From: Vibrio barjaei
GTDB lineage: Bacteria; Pseudomonadota; Gammaproteobacteria; Enterobacterales; Vibrionaceae
Assembly (NCBI RefSeq): GCF_001639065.2
Contig: NZ_LQXO02000009.1
Coordinates: 124,001-188,000 of the forward strand
Reading direction: 5' to 3'
DNA length: 64,000 bases
Part shown: positions 18,781 to 28,329 of the stretch, piece by piece
Numbering within the stretch: the stretch's first letter is position 1
How the letters are laid out: every line of letters begins with the position of its first letter
The notes under the pieces: model-generated
Database searches by the model: none
Seen by the model: the letters and a program-made list of their open reading frames with translations, nothing else
What the model was told of the DNA's origin: nothing
Program-made: the position numbers and the translations under genes

Positions 18781-19815
18781 TTAGGGGCATGGGTTAGAAT
18801 ATTTAGCCCCTATTTCTTGAAGTTCATTCAAGAGTTCATCAGAGAGTTCTACGTCGATGCTGTTTATGTTGCTTTCTAACTGCTCAAGATTGGTTGCACC
18901 AATAATATTAGAAGCGACAAATGGACGTTGGTTAACAAAGGCTAGTGCCATCTGAGCAGGGTCTAGGTTATGCTCGCGAGCTAGGCTCACATAAGCTTGT
19001 GTTGCTTCAATACCCTGCGGAGTAAAGTAACGTACAAATCGCTCAAATAGACTGCAACGTGCTCCCTCTGGACGTTGTCCATCAAGATATTTTCCGCTCA
19101 AACAGCCAAAAGCGAGTGGTGAGTATGCGAGTAATTCTACACCTTCGTGGTGGCTAATTTCAGAAAGGCCGACCTCAAAGCTACGGTTGAGTAGGTTATA
19201 AGGGTTTTGGATCGAGACAATTCTTGGCAGATCATGTTTTTCGGCCAATTTAAGTAGCGTCATGACTCCCCAAGGTGTTTCATTAGAGACTCCGATGTAG
19301 CGTATTTTTCCAGCTTTGATGAGTTCGTTCAGTGCCTCTAATGTTTCGATTAGTGTAACTTCTTCATTTCCTTCAGGATAAGGATAGTTGAGCTGTCCAA
19401 AACAATTGGTTTTTCTTTGTGGCCAGTGCAATTGGTATAAATCGATATAATCGGTTTTTAAACGACTTAAACTATCGTCTACTGCCAAATGTATATTGCG
19501 TCTATCTAGACTCATATTGTCGCGGATATAAGGAATATTTCGCGGTCCAGCGACTTTAGTCGCTAACACTACTTTTTGTCTTTTATCTGAATGCGAAAGC
19601 CAATCGCCAATATATTGTTCAGTTTTTCCTTGAGTCTTAGCACTTGGAGGAACGGGATACATCTCTGCAGTATCAATAAAATTAACACCGCGTTCTAGAG
19701 CAAAATCGAGCTGACTGAATGCTTCCTGCTTGGTGTTTTGCTCACCAAACGTCATTGTCCCTAAAGCTATCTTGCTGATTTCTAGCGAAGAGTGCGGGAG
19801 GTTATGATATTTCAT
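18781..19815 (-). CDS. tas: Aldo/keto reductase Tas
   Basis: 344 residues, matching E. coli Tas in length and motifs: PHSSLEISKIALGTMTFGEQN (start, cited in part), DTAEMYPVPP with the catalytic Asp/Tyr, LDLYQLHWPQR-like DYIDLYQLHWPQRKTNCFG, GKIRYIGVSNET and the C-terminal GATNLEQLESNI for NADPH binding. It is a cytosolic NADPH-dependent reductase whose natural substrate is unknown; E. coli tas was found by complementing tyrosine auxotrophy. In E. coli it also lies near mutH and rppH. The start is the ATG at 19815 after GGAAGG. Confidence 0.92.
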   Translation of the reverse strand: MKYHNLPHSSLEISKIALGTMTFGEQNTKQEAFSQLDFALERGVNFIDTAEMYPVPPSAKTQGKTEQYIGDWLSHSDKRQKVVLATKVAGPRNIPYIRDNMSLDRRNIHLAVDDSLSRLKTDYIDLYQLHWPQRKTNCFGQLNYPYPEGNEEVTLIETLEALNELIKAGKIRYIGVSNETPWGVMTLLKLAEKHDLPRIVSIQNPYNLLNRSFEVGLSEISHHEGVELLAYSPLAFGCLSGKYLDGQRPEGARCSLFERFVRYFTPQGIEATQAYVSLAREHNLDPAQMALAFVNQRPFVASNIIGATNLEQLESNINSIDVELSDELLNELQEIGAKYSNPCP

Positions 19816-19931
19816 TGAGCCTTCCTTGTTTGTTGTTGTTTTTATCCACTATACCTCGTTTTGGTAAAAGATCTGCTTGTTTAGTACCCAATGTGATTAT
19901 TTTTACTAAACTGACTTTTATCAGTAACGCA

Positions 19932-19940
19932 TTATCCACA
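19932..19940 (+). promoter_or_regulatory. Consensus DnaA box upstream of the DUF6482-like gene
   Basis: TTATCCACA, a perfect high-affinity DnaA box, 22 bases before the DUF6482-like start. Four more TTWTNCACA boxes lie about 1.1-1.6 kb downstream, beyond mutH. Confidence 0.6.
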
Positions 19941-19961
19941 AAAAAAGTAAGGGGGTGGAAT

Positions 19962-20267
19962 ATGCAAAAACATCAGCTCGATCGTTGGCTACATGGGTAT
20001 CACAAAGACACTTATAAACAACCCAAAGTTTTTGTGATTGGTTGTGCTGATATTTCACACTATCTGTTAGCAGTGGAATACAAACATAAATTAGAACCAA
20101 TTAAACAAGATGATGAGCCAATTCATTTTGAGTCGTTGGACTCGGTGAAAGAGGAGTTGCATCGACTAGGTATCGAAAAAGCGTACCTTAGATTGCATAA
20201 CGCTTACGATGAATGTGGCAGTACAGAAATGAATCGCTATTGTGATATCGAACTAAAACTTCATTAA
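19962..20267 (+). CDS. DUF6482-like small protein
   Basis: 101 residues, soluble. The segment IHFESLDSVKEELHRLGIEK followed by AYLRLHNAYDECG resembles the core of the DUF6482 family of Pseudomonas and Vibrio, whose function is unknown. The ATG at 19962 follows GGGGGTGG. The ORF is open further upstream into the tas promoter region without support. It lies between divergent tas and convergent mutH. Confidence 0.65.
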   Translation: MQKHQLDRWLHGYHKDTYKQPKVFVIGCADISHYLLAVEYKHKLEPIKQDDEPIHFESLDSVKEELHRLGIEKAYLRLHNAYDECGSTEMNRYCDIELKLH

Positions 20268-20287
20268 CTGGTTCGAAAATTTTCTGT

Positions 20288-20953
20288 TTAGACAAAGTAC
20301 TGTTCAAGTATATGAGCAGTGAAGCGTGCTCTGAGGTAGAAACCTCGGGGTAGGGTACGTATTTTTTGTCCTGATGTACCATAAGCTTCCGTTTTCACGC
20401 GGCTGTTGGCAGCTTTAGGGCGAATTTGTAACACCTCGCCAGTGTGGGCCGTGATCTGATTGACTTGACCTAATGAAATAAGCTCCATCAATTCTTCCCA
20501 ATCATTTTTCAACATGGTCTCTTCTTCTGGAGATGGGCTCCAGATTAATGGAGAGCCAACATGTCGCTCTGCAACGGGGATCTCTCGTTCGCCCTCTACT
20601 GGCAGCCAAAGGACACGAGACAGTTTATTGCGTATATGGCTAGTTTCCCACGTCACTCCATGAATGCCGGTAAGCGGTGCAACACAAACGAAAGTTGATT
20701 CCAAAGGTTTGCCGGTATGGCTAATCGGAAGGCTTTTGAGCTCAATGCCAATGTTGGGGAAGTCTTGAACAGGCTTACTACCTGCCTTTGCACCTAAGTG
20801 CCACTCAAGTAGTTGTCCTACCCAACCTTTATCGCGCTTAAGATTATCTGGTACACACATGCCTGCCTGAGCAGCGAGTTCGCCAAATGTTAATCCTGCG
20901 ATATCACGAGCGCGTTGTAATAGTTCTGTTTCGGAGGTTGGGGTTGGTTTCAT
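20288..20953 (-). CDS. mutH: DNA mismatch repair endonuclease MutH
   Basis: 221 residues with the restriction-enzyme-like catalytic set Asp64, Glu71 and Lys73 in [13 protein letters not shown], and Glu50 in QLLEWHLG; these are six residues lower than E. coli D70, E77, K79 and E56. Activated by MutL, MutH nicks the unmethylated strand at hemimethylated GATC. Its presence implies Dam-directed mismatch repair, as expected in vibrios. It is divergent from rppH across a 628-bp gap, as in E. coli. Confidence 0.95.
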   Translation of the reverse strand: MKPTPTSETELLQRARDIAGLTFGELAAQAGMCVPDNLKRDKGWVGQLLEWHLGAKAGSKPVQDFPNIGIELKSLPISHTGKPLESTFVCVAPLTGIHGVTWETSHIRNKLSRVLWLPVEGEREIPVAERHVGSPLIWSPSPEEETMLKNDWEELMELISLGQVNQITAHTGEVLQIRPKAANSRVKTEAYGTSGQKIRTLPRGFYLRARFTAHILEQYFV

Positions 20954-21069
20954 AAATACGTTGTAGGTTAATTTTGGCCCAATAGGGAGCTACCTATTCT
21001 ATCATGGCGATGAAGAATTTATCGGTATAAAAAAAGATCAGTCTGTTTGAGATTTGATCTATTCATGAC

Positions 21070-21547
21070 TTATCCACAGAAAATTTATTCTCCAAGTTGA
21101 ATTTAGCATGTGCTGTATGAATAATCAGTGTTTTAAGGCGGATTAACACTTGATAAATCGAGGTTTGTTTGAAACTCGACAGTTTCAGTGTGGATAAAAT
21201 AGCCATAGGTTGATCTTTGACCGATCTGAGTGTGTGTATTTATTTGTAGTAAATCAGAGGCTTTTACTTGATTGGTTTTATTTTAACTTTATGAAAATTA
21301 TAGGCTTAATATTATCGCTTCGATCTTGAAAAAATCTGGCTTGGTAGAAAAAGAACCAAAAAGACGTAAAGATCATAGATTCTTCACATGGTTATTCACA
21401 GAAAAGGTGAATAAATGTGGGCTGGGTCTCATTGTTGTGTTGATAACTAAGGCTTTGCGCGAAACTTATCCAGTATGGCAGCATTTAATGGTAATTGTTC
21501 AAATTTACGGGCGACTAAGTTTGCTCAACTTGGGGATATGTGGAAAA
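21070..21547. promoter_or_regulatory. DnaA-box cluster in the mutH-rppH gap, candidate DARS2
   Basis: Four boxes fit TTWTNCACA exactly: TTATCCACA at 21070-21078 (+), its reverse at 21189-21197 (-), TTATTCACA at 21392-21400 (+) and TTTTCCACA at 21539-21547 (-). Near-matches are TTCTTCACA at 21380 (+) and TTATTCACC at 21406-21414 (-), which forms an inverted pair with the 21392 box. Several GATC sites are interspersed. In E. coli the mutH-rppH gap holds DARS2, which reactivates ADP-DnaA; equivalence here is inferred from position and boxes. An 80-residue ORF (21326-21568) crossing it is not believed. Confidence 0.65.
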
Positions 21548-21581
21548 ATCAGGGTAATGAAAATTTAATTGAGGTTGGCCA

Positions 21582-22100
21582 GTGATAGATGGCGATGGTT
21601 ACCGACTTAATGTTGGTATTGTGATTTGTAACAACCATGGTCAGGTCTTCTGGGCTAAGCGATACGGACAACATTCATGGCAGTTTCCTCAGGGCGGTAT
21701 TGACGATGGTGAATCCCCTGAGCAAGCCATGTATCGAGAACTTTATGAAGAGGTGGGATTAACCAAGAACGACGTCAAAATCGTTGCAGTTAGTCGCCAT
21801 TGGCTGAGATATAAGTTACCTAAGCGATTAGTGCGCTGGGATTCGAAGCCAGTCTGTATTGGGCAAAAACAGAAATGGTTTTTACTGCGTTTAGATTGTG
21901 ATGAATCTAAGATCAACATGCAGCGTGGTAATACCCCTGAATTTGATGGTTGGCGCTGGGTTAGTTATTGGTATCCAGTCAGGCAAGTGGTTTCTTTTAA
22001 ACGGGATGTGTATCGACGTGCGATGAAAGAGTTTGCATCATTGGCAATGCCGTTTAAGGAACGTAAATTTAAAGGCAAGAGAAAGCATCGAAGAGGGTAA
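21582..22100 (+). CDS. rppH: RNA 5'-pyrophosphohydrolase RppH
   Basis: A 172-residue Nudix hydrolase with the Nudix box [23 protein letters not shown] (cited for identification). The segments [28 protein letters not shown] and [17 protein letters not shown] are nearly those of E. coli RppH. It removes pyrophosphate from mRNA 5' ends and so opens transcripts to RNase E. It starts with GTG (MIDGDGYR) after GAGG. ptsP begins 2 bases after its stop, so the two are translationally coupled, as in enterobacteria. Confidence 0.96.
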   Translation: MIDGDGYRLNVGIVICNNHGQVFWAKRYGQHSWQFPQGGIDDGESPEQAMYRELYEEVGLTKNDVKIVAVSRHWLRYKLPKRLVRWDSKPVCIGQKQKWFLLRLDCDESKINMQRGNTPEFDGWRWVSYWYPVRQVVSFKRDVYRRAMKEFASLAMPFKERKFKGKRKHRRG

Positions 22101-22102
22101 GT

Positions 22103-24352
22103 ATGCTATCGCAACTAAGGGATATAGTTGAGCACGTTTCAAAGGTTGAAGATGTGCACGCCGCCCTCGAAATTCTTGTTCAACAAACTTGTGCAGCTAT
22201 GCATACTGAATGCTGCACAATTTATTTGGCAAATAACGATAAACAGCGTTTGGAGTTAATGGCGACACAGGGCCTGACCTTCAAAGGCGACACTATCCAT
22301 ATCAATTTTAACGAAGGCCTAGTCGGCCTCGTAAAACGAACCGCCGAACCGATTAACTTGGCAGAAGCTGCCAAACATCCCGCATTTAAATTCTTCCCAG
22401 AACTTGGTGAAGATATCTACCACTCTTTCCTCGGTACACCGATTATTCATCGTAAACAAGTCCTTGGCGTTTTGGTTATCCAGCAAAAAACGTCGCGTCA
22501 GTTTAGCGAGATGGAAGAGTCTTTCTTAGTCACACTCGCAGCTCAGATAGCGGTTTTGATAGCGCATGCAACAGCACAGGGTCATGGTTTCTTTGACGAT
22601 AATAAAACGGCGGTGATTAAAGGGATTGGGGCGTCATCAGGGGTCGCTATCGGCCCAATCTGGTGGGATAACACTCAACCTGACTTAAACAATGTATTTC
22701 CAGCTTCCGCGTTAGATATTGCGCGTGAACACGAAACATTATCGGTCGCCATCGAAAATGCATTGGCTGACTTTAAGCGCATGCGTAAGAAGTTGGACCT
22801 TGAATTAAATAAAGATGCACTAGCAATATTTGATCTGTTCACTCACTTGCTCAACGATCCTATGCTGCGCAATGATTTAAAAGCGCAGATACAAAAAGGC
22901 GATCGAGCAGACTGGGCTTTGCGCCAAGTAGTAGAAAGTTATGCGAATCGTTTTGCCAAGATGTCTGATGTATACATGCGCGAGCGTGCTCAAGATGTCA
23001 AAGAGCTGGGCCAGCGTTTGCTGTTTTTCTTACACAATACTGAGCAGCCTATTCATGAGTTCAACGAGCCCGTTATTCTTGTTGTACGTGAACTTACTGC
23101 GTCCATTCTCGCTTCAGTACCCAAAGAACAGCTACTAGCTGTGGTGTCTCTTGAGGGGGCGGCGAATTCTCATGCGGCTATCTTATCCCGAGCGATGGGA
23201 ATTCCTGCTGTTATGGGAGTGAACACTAACCCTGAGCGCTTAAGTGGCAAGGTTGGTATCGTTGATGGTTATAGCGGTGAGATTTTCCCTGACCCTAGCA
23301 ATGAATTACTGCTTGAATACCAAGAGTTAGTGACTGAAGAGACAGAGCTGTCTCGAATGGTTGAACAAACCGTTGATCTTGAAGCAAGTACAAATGACGG
23401 TAAACGCATTCAAATTATGCTGAATGCTGGACTTAGCGCGGATACCAGTATTTCTTTGAATAAGAATGTTGATGGTGTGGGGCTATATCGAACCGAAATT
23501 TCCTTCTTGCTTCAGCAACAGTTCCCTTCGGAAGAAGAACAGGTGCATCAGTATCGTTCGGTGCTCGGTGCTTATCCAACTAAACGAGTGGTGATGCGTA
23601 CGCTCGATATCGGCGGAGACAAGCCATTGCCTTATCTGCCCATTGATGAAGACAATCCTTTCTTAGGTTGGCGAGGCATCCGCTTTACTCTCGATCATCC
23701 TGATATTTTCTTGATTCAGTTGCGTGCTATGCTTCGTGCGAGCGAGGGGTTAGATAACTTAAGCATTCTTTTACCTATGGTGTCGTCGGTACAAGAACTT
23801 GATGGCGCGACAGCGCTTATTGAACAAGCTTATCAAGAAGTATCCGCAGAACATCCGAAGGTAAAACGCCCGGAAATTGGCGTTATGATCGAAGTACCTT
23901 CTATGTTGTACCTCTTACCATTTATGGCACAGAAGGTTGATTTTGTTTCGGTTGGAACTAACGACTTAACGCAATATTTATTAGCCGTAGATCGCAACAA
24001 TGCTCAGGTGGCTGATATTTACGAAACCCTGCATCCTTCGGTGTTGGCGGCGATGAAACATATTTTTGAAACGTGTCGGTCGTATCATCTTCCTGTTTGC
24101 ATTTGTGGTGAGTTGGCGGGTGACCCTATTGGTGCTCTGCTGCTGGTGGGGCTTGGTTACGATACTTTAAGCATGAACACGTCTAACGTCGCGAAAGTGA
24201 AGTACTTGCTCAGACAAACTTCACAGCAGGAACTTAAGTTACTTGCTGACAAAGCATTGATGCAACCGTATGGCGAAACCATTTATAATCAAATGCGTGA
24301 TTACTTTGAGGATAAAGGACTAGCTGGCTTCATCCGTGCAGGTAAGTCTTAA
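22103..24352 (+). CDS. ptsP: PTS-Ntr enzyme I (EI-Ntr)
   Basis: 749 residues. An N-terminal GAF domain (about 1-165) is followed by an enzyme I module with the phosphohistidine site GAANSHAAILSRAMGIPAV, and the PEP-binding TIM barrel with GLYRTEISFL, GGDKPLPYL, EVPSMLYLL, GTNDLTQYLLAVDR and the Cys of CICGELAGDP. It transfers phosphate from PEP to NPr in the nitrogen-related PTS; the GAF domain senses glutamine and 2-oxoglutarate in E. coli. It overlaps rppH in the same transcript. Confidence 0.96.
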   Translation: MLSQLRDIVEHVSKVEDVHAALEILVQQTCAAMHTECCTIYLANNDKQRLELMATQGLTFKGDTIHINFNEGLVGLVKRTAEPINLAEAAKHPAFKFFPELGEDIYHSFLGTPIIHRKQVLGVLVIQQKTSRQFSEMEESFLVTLAAQIAVLIAHATAQGHGFFDDNKTAVIKGIGASSGVAIGPIWWDNTQPDLNNVFPASALDIAREHETLSVAIENALADFKRMRKKLDLELNKDALAIFDLFTHLLNDPMLRNDLKAQIQKGDRADWALRQVVESYANRFAKMSDVYMRERAQDVKELGQRLLFFLHNTEQPIHEFNEPVILVVRELTASILASVPKEQLLAVVSLEGAANSHAAILSRAMGIPAVMGVNTNPERLSGKVGIVDGYSGEIFPDPSNELLLEYQELVTEETELSRMVEQTVDLEASTNDGKRIQIMLNAGLSADTSISLNKNVDGVGLYRTEISFLLQQQFPSEEEQVHQYRSVLGAYPTKRVVMRTLDIGGDKPLPYLPIDEDNPFLGWRGIRFTLDHPDIFLIQLRAMLRASEGLDNLSILLPMVSSVQELDGATALIEQAYQEVSAEHPKVKRPEIGVMIEVPSMLYLLPFMAQKVDFVSVGTNDLTQYLLAVDRNNAQVADIYETLHPSVLAAMKHIFETCRSYHLPVCICGELAGDPIGALLLVGLGYDTLSMNTSNVAKVKYLLRQTSQQELKLLADKALMQPYGETIYNQMRDYFEDKGLAGFIRAGKS

Positions 24353-24373
24353 ACCAACCCTTTTGGAATACAT

Positions 24374-25165
24374 GTGAACTACGAATTGATCTTATTACTA
24401 CTGTGCCTTGGCGCAGTAGTCGGCACCATGTCCGGATTGCTCGGCATTGGCGGGGGACTTATTGTTGTCCCAGCGCTGGCCTTCATCCTACCTAAATTTG
24501 GTATCGCGAGTGATATGGTTATGCATATTGCGCTGGCTACCTCTTTAGCCTCTATCATTGTTACGTCAGGCTCTTCGGCACTTAACCATCTTAAACTGGG
24601 TAACGTTGATCTGTTTGTTATTAAATGGCTTATGCCTGGCGTGGTGATTGGCGGATTTGCGGGATCCAATGTCGCAGAGTGGATTCCTTCTCACTATCTA
24701 CCGAAGGTATTTGCTGTCATTGTACTGCTACTGGCGATTCAGATGTTTTTGTCCATCAAATCGCAAGCGACGCGTAATCTTCCTAGTCCTTTTATCACAA
24801 CATGTTGTGGTGCGGGAATCGGTATGGTATCGAGCTTAGCGGGAATTGGCGGCGGTTCAATGTCGGTTCCTTTTCTTAGTAAACATGGCGTTGAGATGAG
24901 AAAAGCGGTAGGCTCTTCGTCAGTATGTGGTTGCGTGATCGCGATCGCAGGTATGATTGGCTTTATTATGCATGGTGCTAAAGCACAAGGGCTACCGGAA
25001 TACAGTATCGGCTATGTCTACTTGCCGGCTTTGCTATCCATTGCTGCCACTTCAATGTTAACAACGAAATTTGGTGCAAAATTGGCGACAACTATGCCAA
25101 CACCGAAACTAAAGAAGATTTTTGCAGTCTTCTTATTATTCGTTGCATTTTCAATGATGTTTTAA
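24374..25165 (+). CDS. TauE/SafE-family membrane permease
   Basis: 263 residues, about eight hydrophobic helices, with two glycine-rich repeats typical of the family: LGIGGGLIVVPAL near residue 24 and LAGIGGGSMSVPFL near residue 157. TauE/SafE proteins are thought to export sulfite or other small organic anions; the substrate is unknown here. It begins with GTG at 24374, 21 bases after ptsP, and precedes lgt by 33 bases, so it likely shares the rppH-ptsP-lgt-thyA transcript. The same position is occupied by a permease gene in vibrios as I recall. Confidence 0.85.
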   Translation: MNYELILLLLCLGAVVGTMSGLLGIGGGLIVVPALAFILPKFGIASDMVMHIALATSLASIIVTSGSSALNHLKLGNVDLFVIKWLMPGVVIGGFAGSNVAEWIPSHYLPKVFAVIVLLLAIQMFLSIKSQATRNLPSPFITTCCGAGIGMVSSLAGIGGGSMSVPFLSKHGVEMRKAVGSSSVCGCVIAIAGMIGFIMHGAKAQGLPEYSIGYVYLPALLSIAATSMLTTKFGAKLATTMPTPKLKKIFAVFLLFVAFSMMF

Positions 25166-25198
25166 TCTCAATATTCAAACCTGATAAGTGAGCGTTTT

Positions 25199-26014
25199 AT
25201 GTCTCAGGGATATATCCAGTTTCCTAATATCGACCCAGTTCTCGTTGAATTAGGTCCCATTTCTATTCGTTGGTACGGCTTGATGTATCTTGTCGGCTTT
25301 GCATTCGCGATGTGGTTAGCTAATCGTAGAGCCGACAAGCCAAATTCAGGATGGACACGAGAGCAAGTGTCTGATCTGTTGTTTGCAGGTTTCTTAGGGG
25401 TGGTGCTAGGTGGCCGGATAGGATACGTCCTATTTTATGGTTTTGATGAACTGCTGCGTGACCCGCTCTACTTGTTCAAAGTATGGACCGGCGGTATGTC
25501 GTTCCATGGTGGATTGTTAGGTGTCATTACCGCTATGTTCTGGTATGGCAGAAAGAACGGACGTACGTTTTTTAATGTCGCAGACTTCATCGCGCCTCTT
25601 GTTCCTTTTGGTCTAGGTATGGGACGTCTAGGTAACTTTATGAACAGTGAACTTTGGGGACGAGTGACCGATGTGCCATGGGCGATCATCTTCCCTAATG
25701 GCGGACCTTTACCGCGTCACCCATCTCAACTGTACGAATTCGCCTTAGAGGGTGTTGTACTGTTCTTAATTTTGAATTGGTTTATCAAGAAACCTCGCCC
25801 GGAAGGGGCTGTATCAGGTTTATTCCTTCTTGGTTATGGTACATTTAGATTCTTGGTCGAGTTCGTACGTGAACCGGATGCACAATTAGGACTGTTTGGT
25901 GGCTTTATTTCTATGGGCCAAATCTTGTCTTCACCAATGATTATTCTTGGTGCACTAATGATTGCATGGGCATACAAAGTCAACGGACCGAAACTACAAA
26001 AAGTATCAAAGTAA
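25199..26014 (+). CDS. lgt: Prolipoprotein diacylglyceryl transferase
   Basis: A 271-residue inner-membrane protein. The Lgt signature [17 protein letters not shown] is intact, with further catalytic residues in [25 protein letters not shown] and [12 protein letters not shown]. It transfers diacylglycerol from phosphatidylglycerol to the lipobox cysteine, the first step of lipoprotein maturation; lspA in this window does the second. thyA starts 12 bases after its stop, the common lgt-thyA pair. Confidence 0.96.
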   Translation: MSQGYIQFPNIDPVLVELGPISIRWYGLMYLVGFAFAMWLANRRADKPNSGWTREQVSDLLFAGFLGVVLGGRIGYVLFYGFDELLRDPLYLFKVWTGGMSFHGGLLGVITAMFWYGRKNGRTFFNVADFIAPLVPFGLGMGRLGNFMNSELWGRVTDVPWAIIFPNGGPLPRHPSQLYEFALEGVVLFLILNWFIKKPRPEGAVSGLFLLGYGTFRFLVEFVREPDAQLGLFGGFISMGQILSSPMIILGALMIAWAYKVNGPKLQKVSK

Positions 26015-26025
26015 TAGGAATTGTC

Positions 26026-26877
26026 GTGAAGCAGTATTTAGACTTATGTCAGCGAATCGTTGACGAAGGCGTTTGGATTGAAAATGAGCGTACGGGTAAA
26101 CGTTGTTTAACCGTAATCAACGCAGATCTGACCTATGATGTCGCCAACAACGCATTTCCTCTAGTTACTACAAGAAAGAGCTTCTGGAAAGCAGCCGTAG
26201 CTGAGCTATTGGGATATATTCGTGGCTACGATAACGCGGAAGACTTTCGCAAGTTAGGAACCAAAACATGGGACGCTAACGCGAACTTAAATGAAGCGTG
26301 GTTGAACAATCCTTACCGCAAAGGTGAAGATGATATGGGCCGTGTCTATGGTGTGCAGGGTCGCGCATGGGCTAAGCCAGATGGTGGTCATATAGACCAA
26401 CTTCGTAAGATTGTGGATGACTTAAGCAAAGGGATCGATGATCGTGGTGAGATCCTAAACTTCTACAATCCAGGTGAGTTTCATATGGGGTGCTTACGCC
26501 CATGCATGTACAGTCATCACTTTTCGCTGTTGGGTGATACGCTGTATTTGAATAGTACGCAACGTTCGTGTGACGTTCCGCTTGGTTTAAACTTCAACAT
26601 GGTTCAAGTCTATGTGTTTCTAGCGATTATGGCTCAGATTACCGGTAAAAAGCCGGGGCAAGCATTTCACAAGATCGTGAATGCGCATATTTATGAAGAC
26701 CAATTGGAGTTGATGCGAGATGTTCAGCTAAAACGTGAACCACTGGCGGCTCCGACGTTCCGTATTAACCCAAAGATTAAGACTCTTGAAGACTTAGAAA
26801 CCTGGGTGACACTTGATGACTTTGAAGTAGAAGGTTACGAGTGCCACGAGCCTATTCGATATCCATTTTCTGTCTGA
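26026..26877 (+). CDS. thyA: Thymidylate synthase
   Basis: 283 residues with the catalytic Cys in [11 protein letters not shown], the phosphate-binding [12 protein letters not shown] and [18 protein letters not shown], and the folate-site C-terminus. It converts dUMP to dTMP using methylene-tetrahydrofolate. The GTG at 26026 after TAGGA is used; the ORF is open upstream into lgt. The length matches my recollection of Vibrio ThyA and exceeds the 264 residues of E. coli. It closes the ptsP-lgt-thyA transcript at a strong terminator. Confidence 0.95.
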   Translation: MKQYLDLCQRIVDEGVWIENERTGKRCLTVINADLTYDVANNAFPLVTTRKSFWKAAVAELLGYIRGYDNAEDFRKLGTKTWDANANLNEAWLNNPYRKGEDDMGRVYGVQGRAWAKPDGGHIDQLRKIVDDLSKGIDDRGEILNFYNPGEFHMGCLRPCMYSHHFSLLGDTLYLNSTQRSCDVPLGLNFNMVQVYVFLAIMAQITGKKPGQAFHKIVNAHIYEDQLELMRDVQLKREPLAAPTFRINPKIKTLEDLETWVTLDDFEVEGYECHEPIRYPFSV

Positions 26878-26878
26878 C

Positions 26879-26912
26879 AATAAGGCCGAGCATTGCTCGG
26901 CCTTATTTTTTT
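26879..26912. terminator. Bidirectional terminator between thyA and the SDR gene
   Basis: A 13-bp perfect stem AATAAGGCCGAGC / GCTCGGCCTTATT with an ATT loop and T tails on both strands. Confidence 0.92.
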
Positions 26913-26920
26913 AACGAGAA

Positions 26921-27661
26921 CTACCAGTTAATTTTCTCTCTTTCACTAAAGAATCCCGCTGTTGGTCCATCCGCATCTAGCGTTGCTAACCAAATGGCGG
27001 TATCTGCGCCCTCTTTGGGGGACTTTAATCGAATATGTTCACCATAATCAGGCAGCTCATCCAAATTCATCCCTGAATCAACCCATCCAGGACAGTAAGA
27101 GTTTACTTTAATTCCAAATGGCTCTAGCTCTTTTGCGAATAATACTGTGTTGGCATTCACACCAATCTTTGAGGATTGATAGGCTGCGCATACATCGTCT
27201 TTAATCGGTGAGGCCATGTCAGAAAGTTGAGCAAGTTGCCCAGCTTGACTGGAGACATTGACTATTCTGGCTTGTGAGGATTTTTTGAGTAGTGGCGTTA
27301 GCGCACGAGTCAGTAAGAAAGGACCAATCTGGTTGACCTCAATCACTCGGCGGTAGGTATCTTCATCAATAAGAGAAGGGTGTCTACCAAGATCGACTAA
27401 GATAGCTGCATTATTAACGAGTACATCAAGGCGACCAAATTGCTCTTCGATCTTGTTAGCCACCGCAGGAAAGATCGATGACATGGCGAGGTCCAATTTA
27501 AGGTGGGAGGCGGTATAGCCTTTCTGACGAAAATTATTAACTAATGCTGAGCAGGATTGAATGTCGGCCATGATGACATGAAAGCCTTGTTCCATTAATA
27601 ACTCAGAGGTGGCTAAGCCGATGCCCTGATAAGCACCGGTGACTAAGGCAATTTTCTGCAT
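26921..27661 (-). CDS. Short-chain dehydrogenase/reductase
   Basis: 246 residues of the classical SDR fold: TGAYQGIGLA (cofactor loop), DVLVNNAA, NVSSQAG (catalytic Ser), AAYQSSKIGVNA (YxxxK, here Tyr and Lys four apart) and the PGWVDSGM segment. The acidic residue after the second strand (IMADIQ) points to NAD(H) preference. Substrate unknown; carbonyl reductase-like SDRs have the same long insert before the YxxxK. It stands alone, convergent with thyA. Confidence 0.85.
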   Translation of the reverse strand: MQKIALVTGAYQGIGLATSELLMEQGFHVIMADIQSCSALVNNFRQKGYTASHLKLDLAMSSIFPAVANKIEEQFGRLDVLVNNAAILVDLGRHPSLIDEDTYRRVIEVNQIGPFLLTRALTPLLKKSSQARIVNVSSQAGQLAQLSDMASPIKDDVCAAYQSSKIGVNANTVLFAKELEPFGIKVNSYCPGWVDSGMNLDELPDYGEHIRLKSPKEGADTAIWLATLDADGPTAGFFSEREKINW

Positions 27662-27774
27662 GACTGACCTTTTTGTAGATTACATTTAGGTCAGTCTATC
27701 GATGGGACTATCAAAAGGGGAGTAACAAGGGGAATGTTACTCTGTCCTATCCGTTATGTCCTCAATGGCAATGC

Positions 27775-28083
27775 TTAGTCGTAATAGGCATCCTCGATAA
27801 TTTCCTCTTCGACTATTTCTTCTTCTACGACAACCTCTGTCGCTACTTCACAGGCACCTTCATCGTATGCACCGTCAACGGTTCCTGCAACCGCACCCGC
27901 ACCGCCACCAATTGCTGCTCCAGCAGCGGCACCAGACCCACCATCTACAATACCGCCAACGACTGCACCAGTAATAGCCCCGTCGACTGCACCATCAATA
28001 GCGCCTTCAGCGGTTTGATCACAGTAATAGGCATAACTCGGTGAAGATAAGATTAGAGCTAGGGCAAAGAGCTTGAGTTTCAT
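27775..28083 (-). CDS. Secreted glycine-zipper protein with acidic tail
   Basis: 102 residues with a signal peptide (cleavage near SPSYA). A glycine/alanine-rich core of small-residue repeats (AIDGAVDGAITGAVVGG) fits a glycine zipper, as in membrane-inserting or oligomerising envelope proteins. The C-terminus is a run of Glu, Val and Ile ending DAYYD. Two cysteines remain in the mature part. I do not recognise a named family. It might be an envelope structural or stress protein; no neighbour suggests a role. Confidence 0.65.
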   Translation of the reverse strand: MKLKLFALALILSSPSYAYYCDQTAEGAIDGAVDGAITGAVVGGIVDGGSGAAAGAAIGGGAGAVAGTVDGAYDEGACEVATEVVVEEEIVEEEIIEDAYYD

Positions 28084-28329
28084 GGTTTTTTTCTCGATTA
28101 ATGAATTCGCCTACTAGCCTAAGTGATTGAATTGGTTATTATAAGTAACATCTCGTCAAACCTTGGTTAGTTTCGAGTGTGTTTATTGTTGAGAGTGATT
28201 GACAGAAGTAAATGGATTTTCGTCACTGATAGTATCGTTAATAAATTAAGGTAGGGAGTTAGAAGCTACTTGCAAGGTAGTAAATAAGTCACTCATACTT
28301 AAGCTAAAAGAATTGTGTAGGGAGGGAGC

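Noticed and set aside
21326..21568. 80-residue ORF between mutH and rppH
   Set aside because: No ribosome site or recognisable product; it overlaps two DnaA boxes and the inverted pair at 21392-21414.
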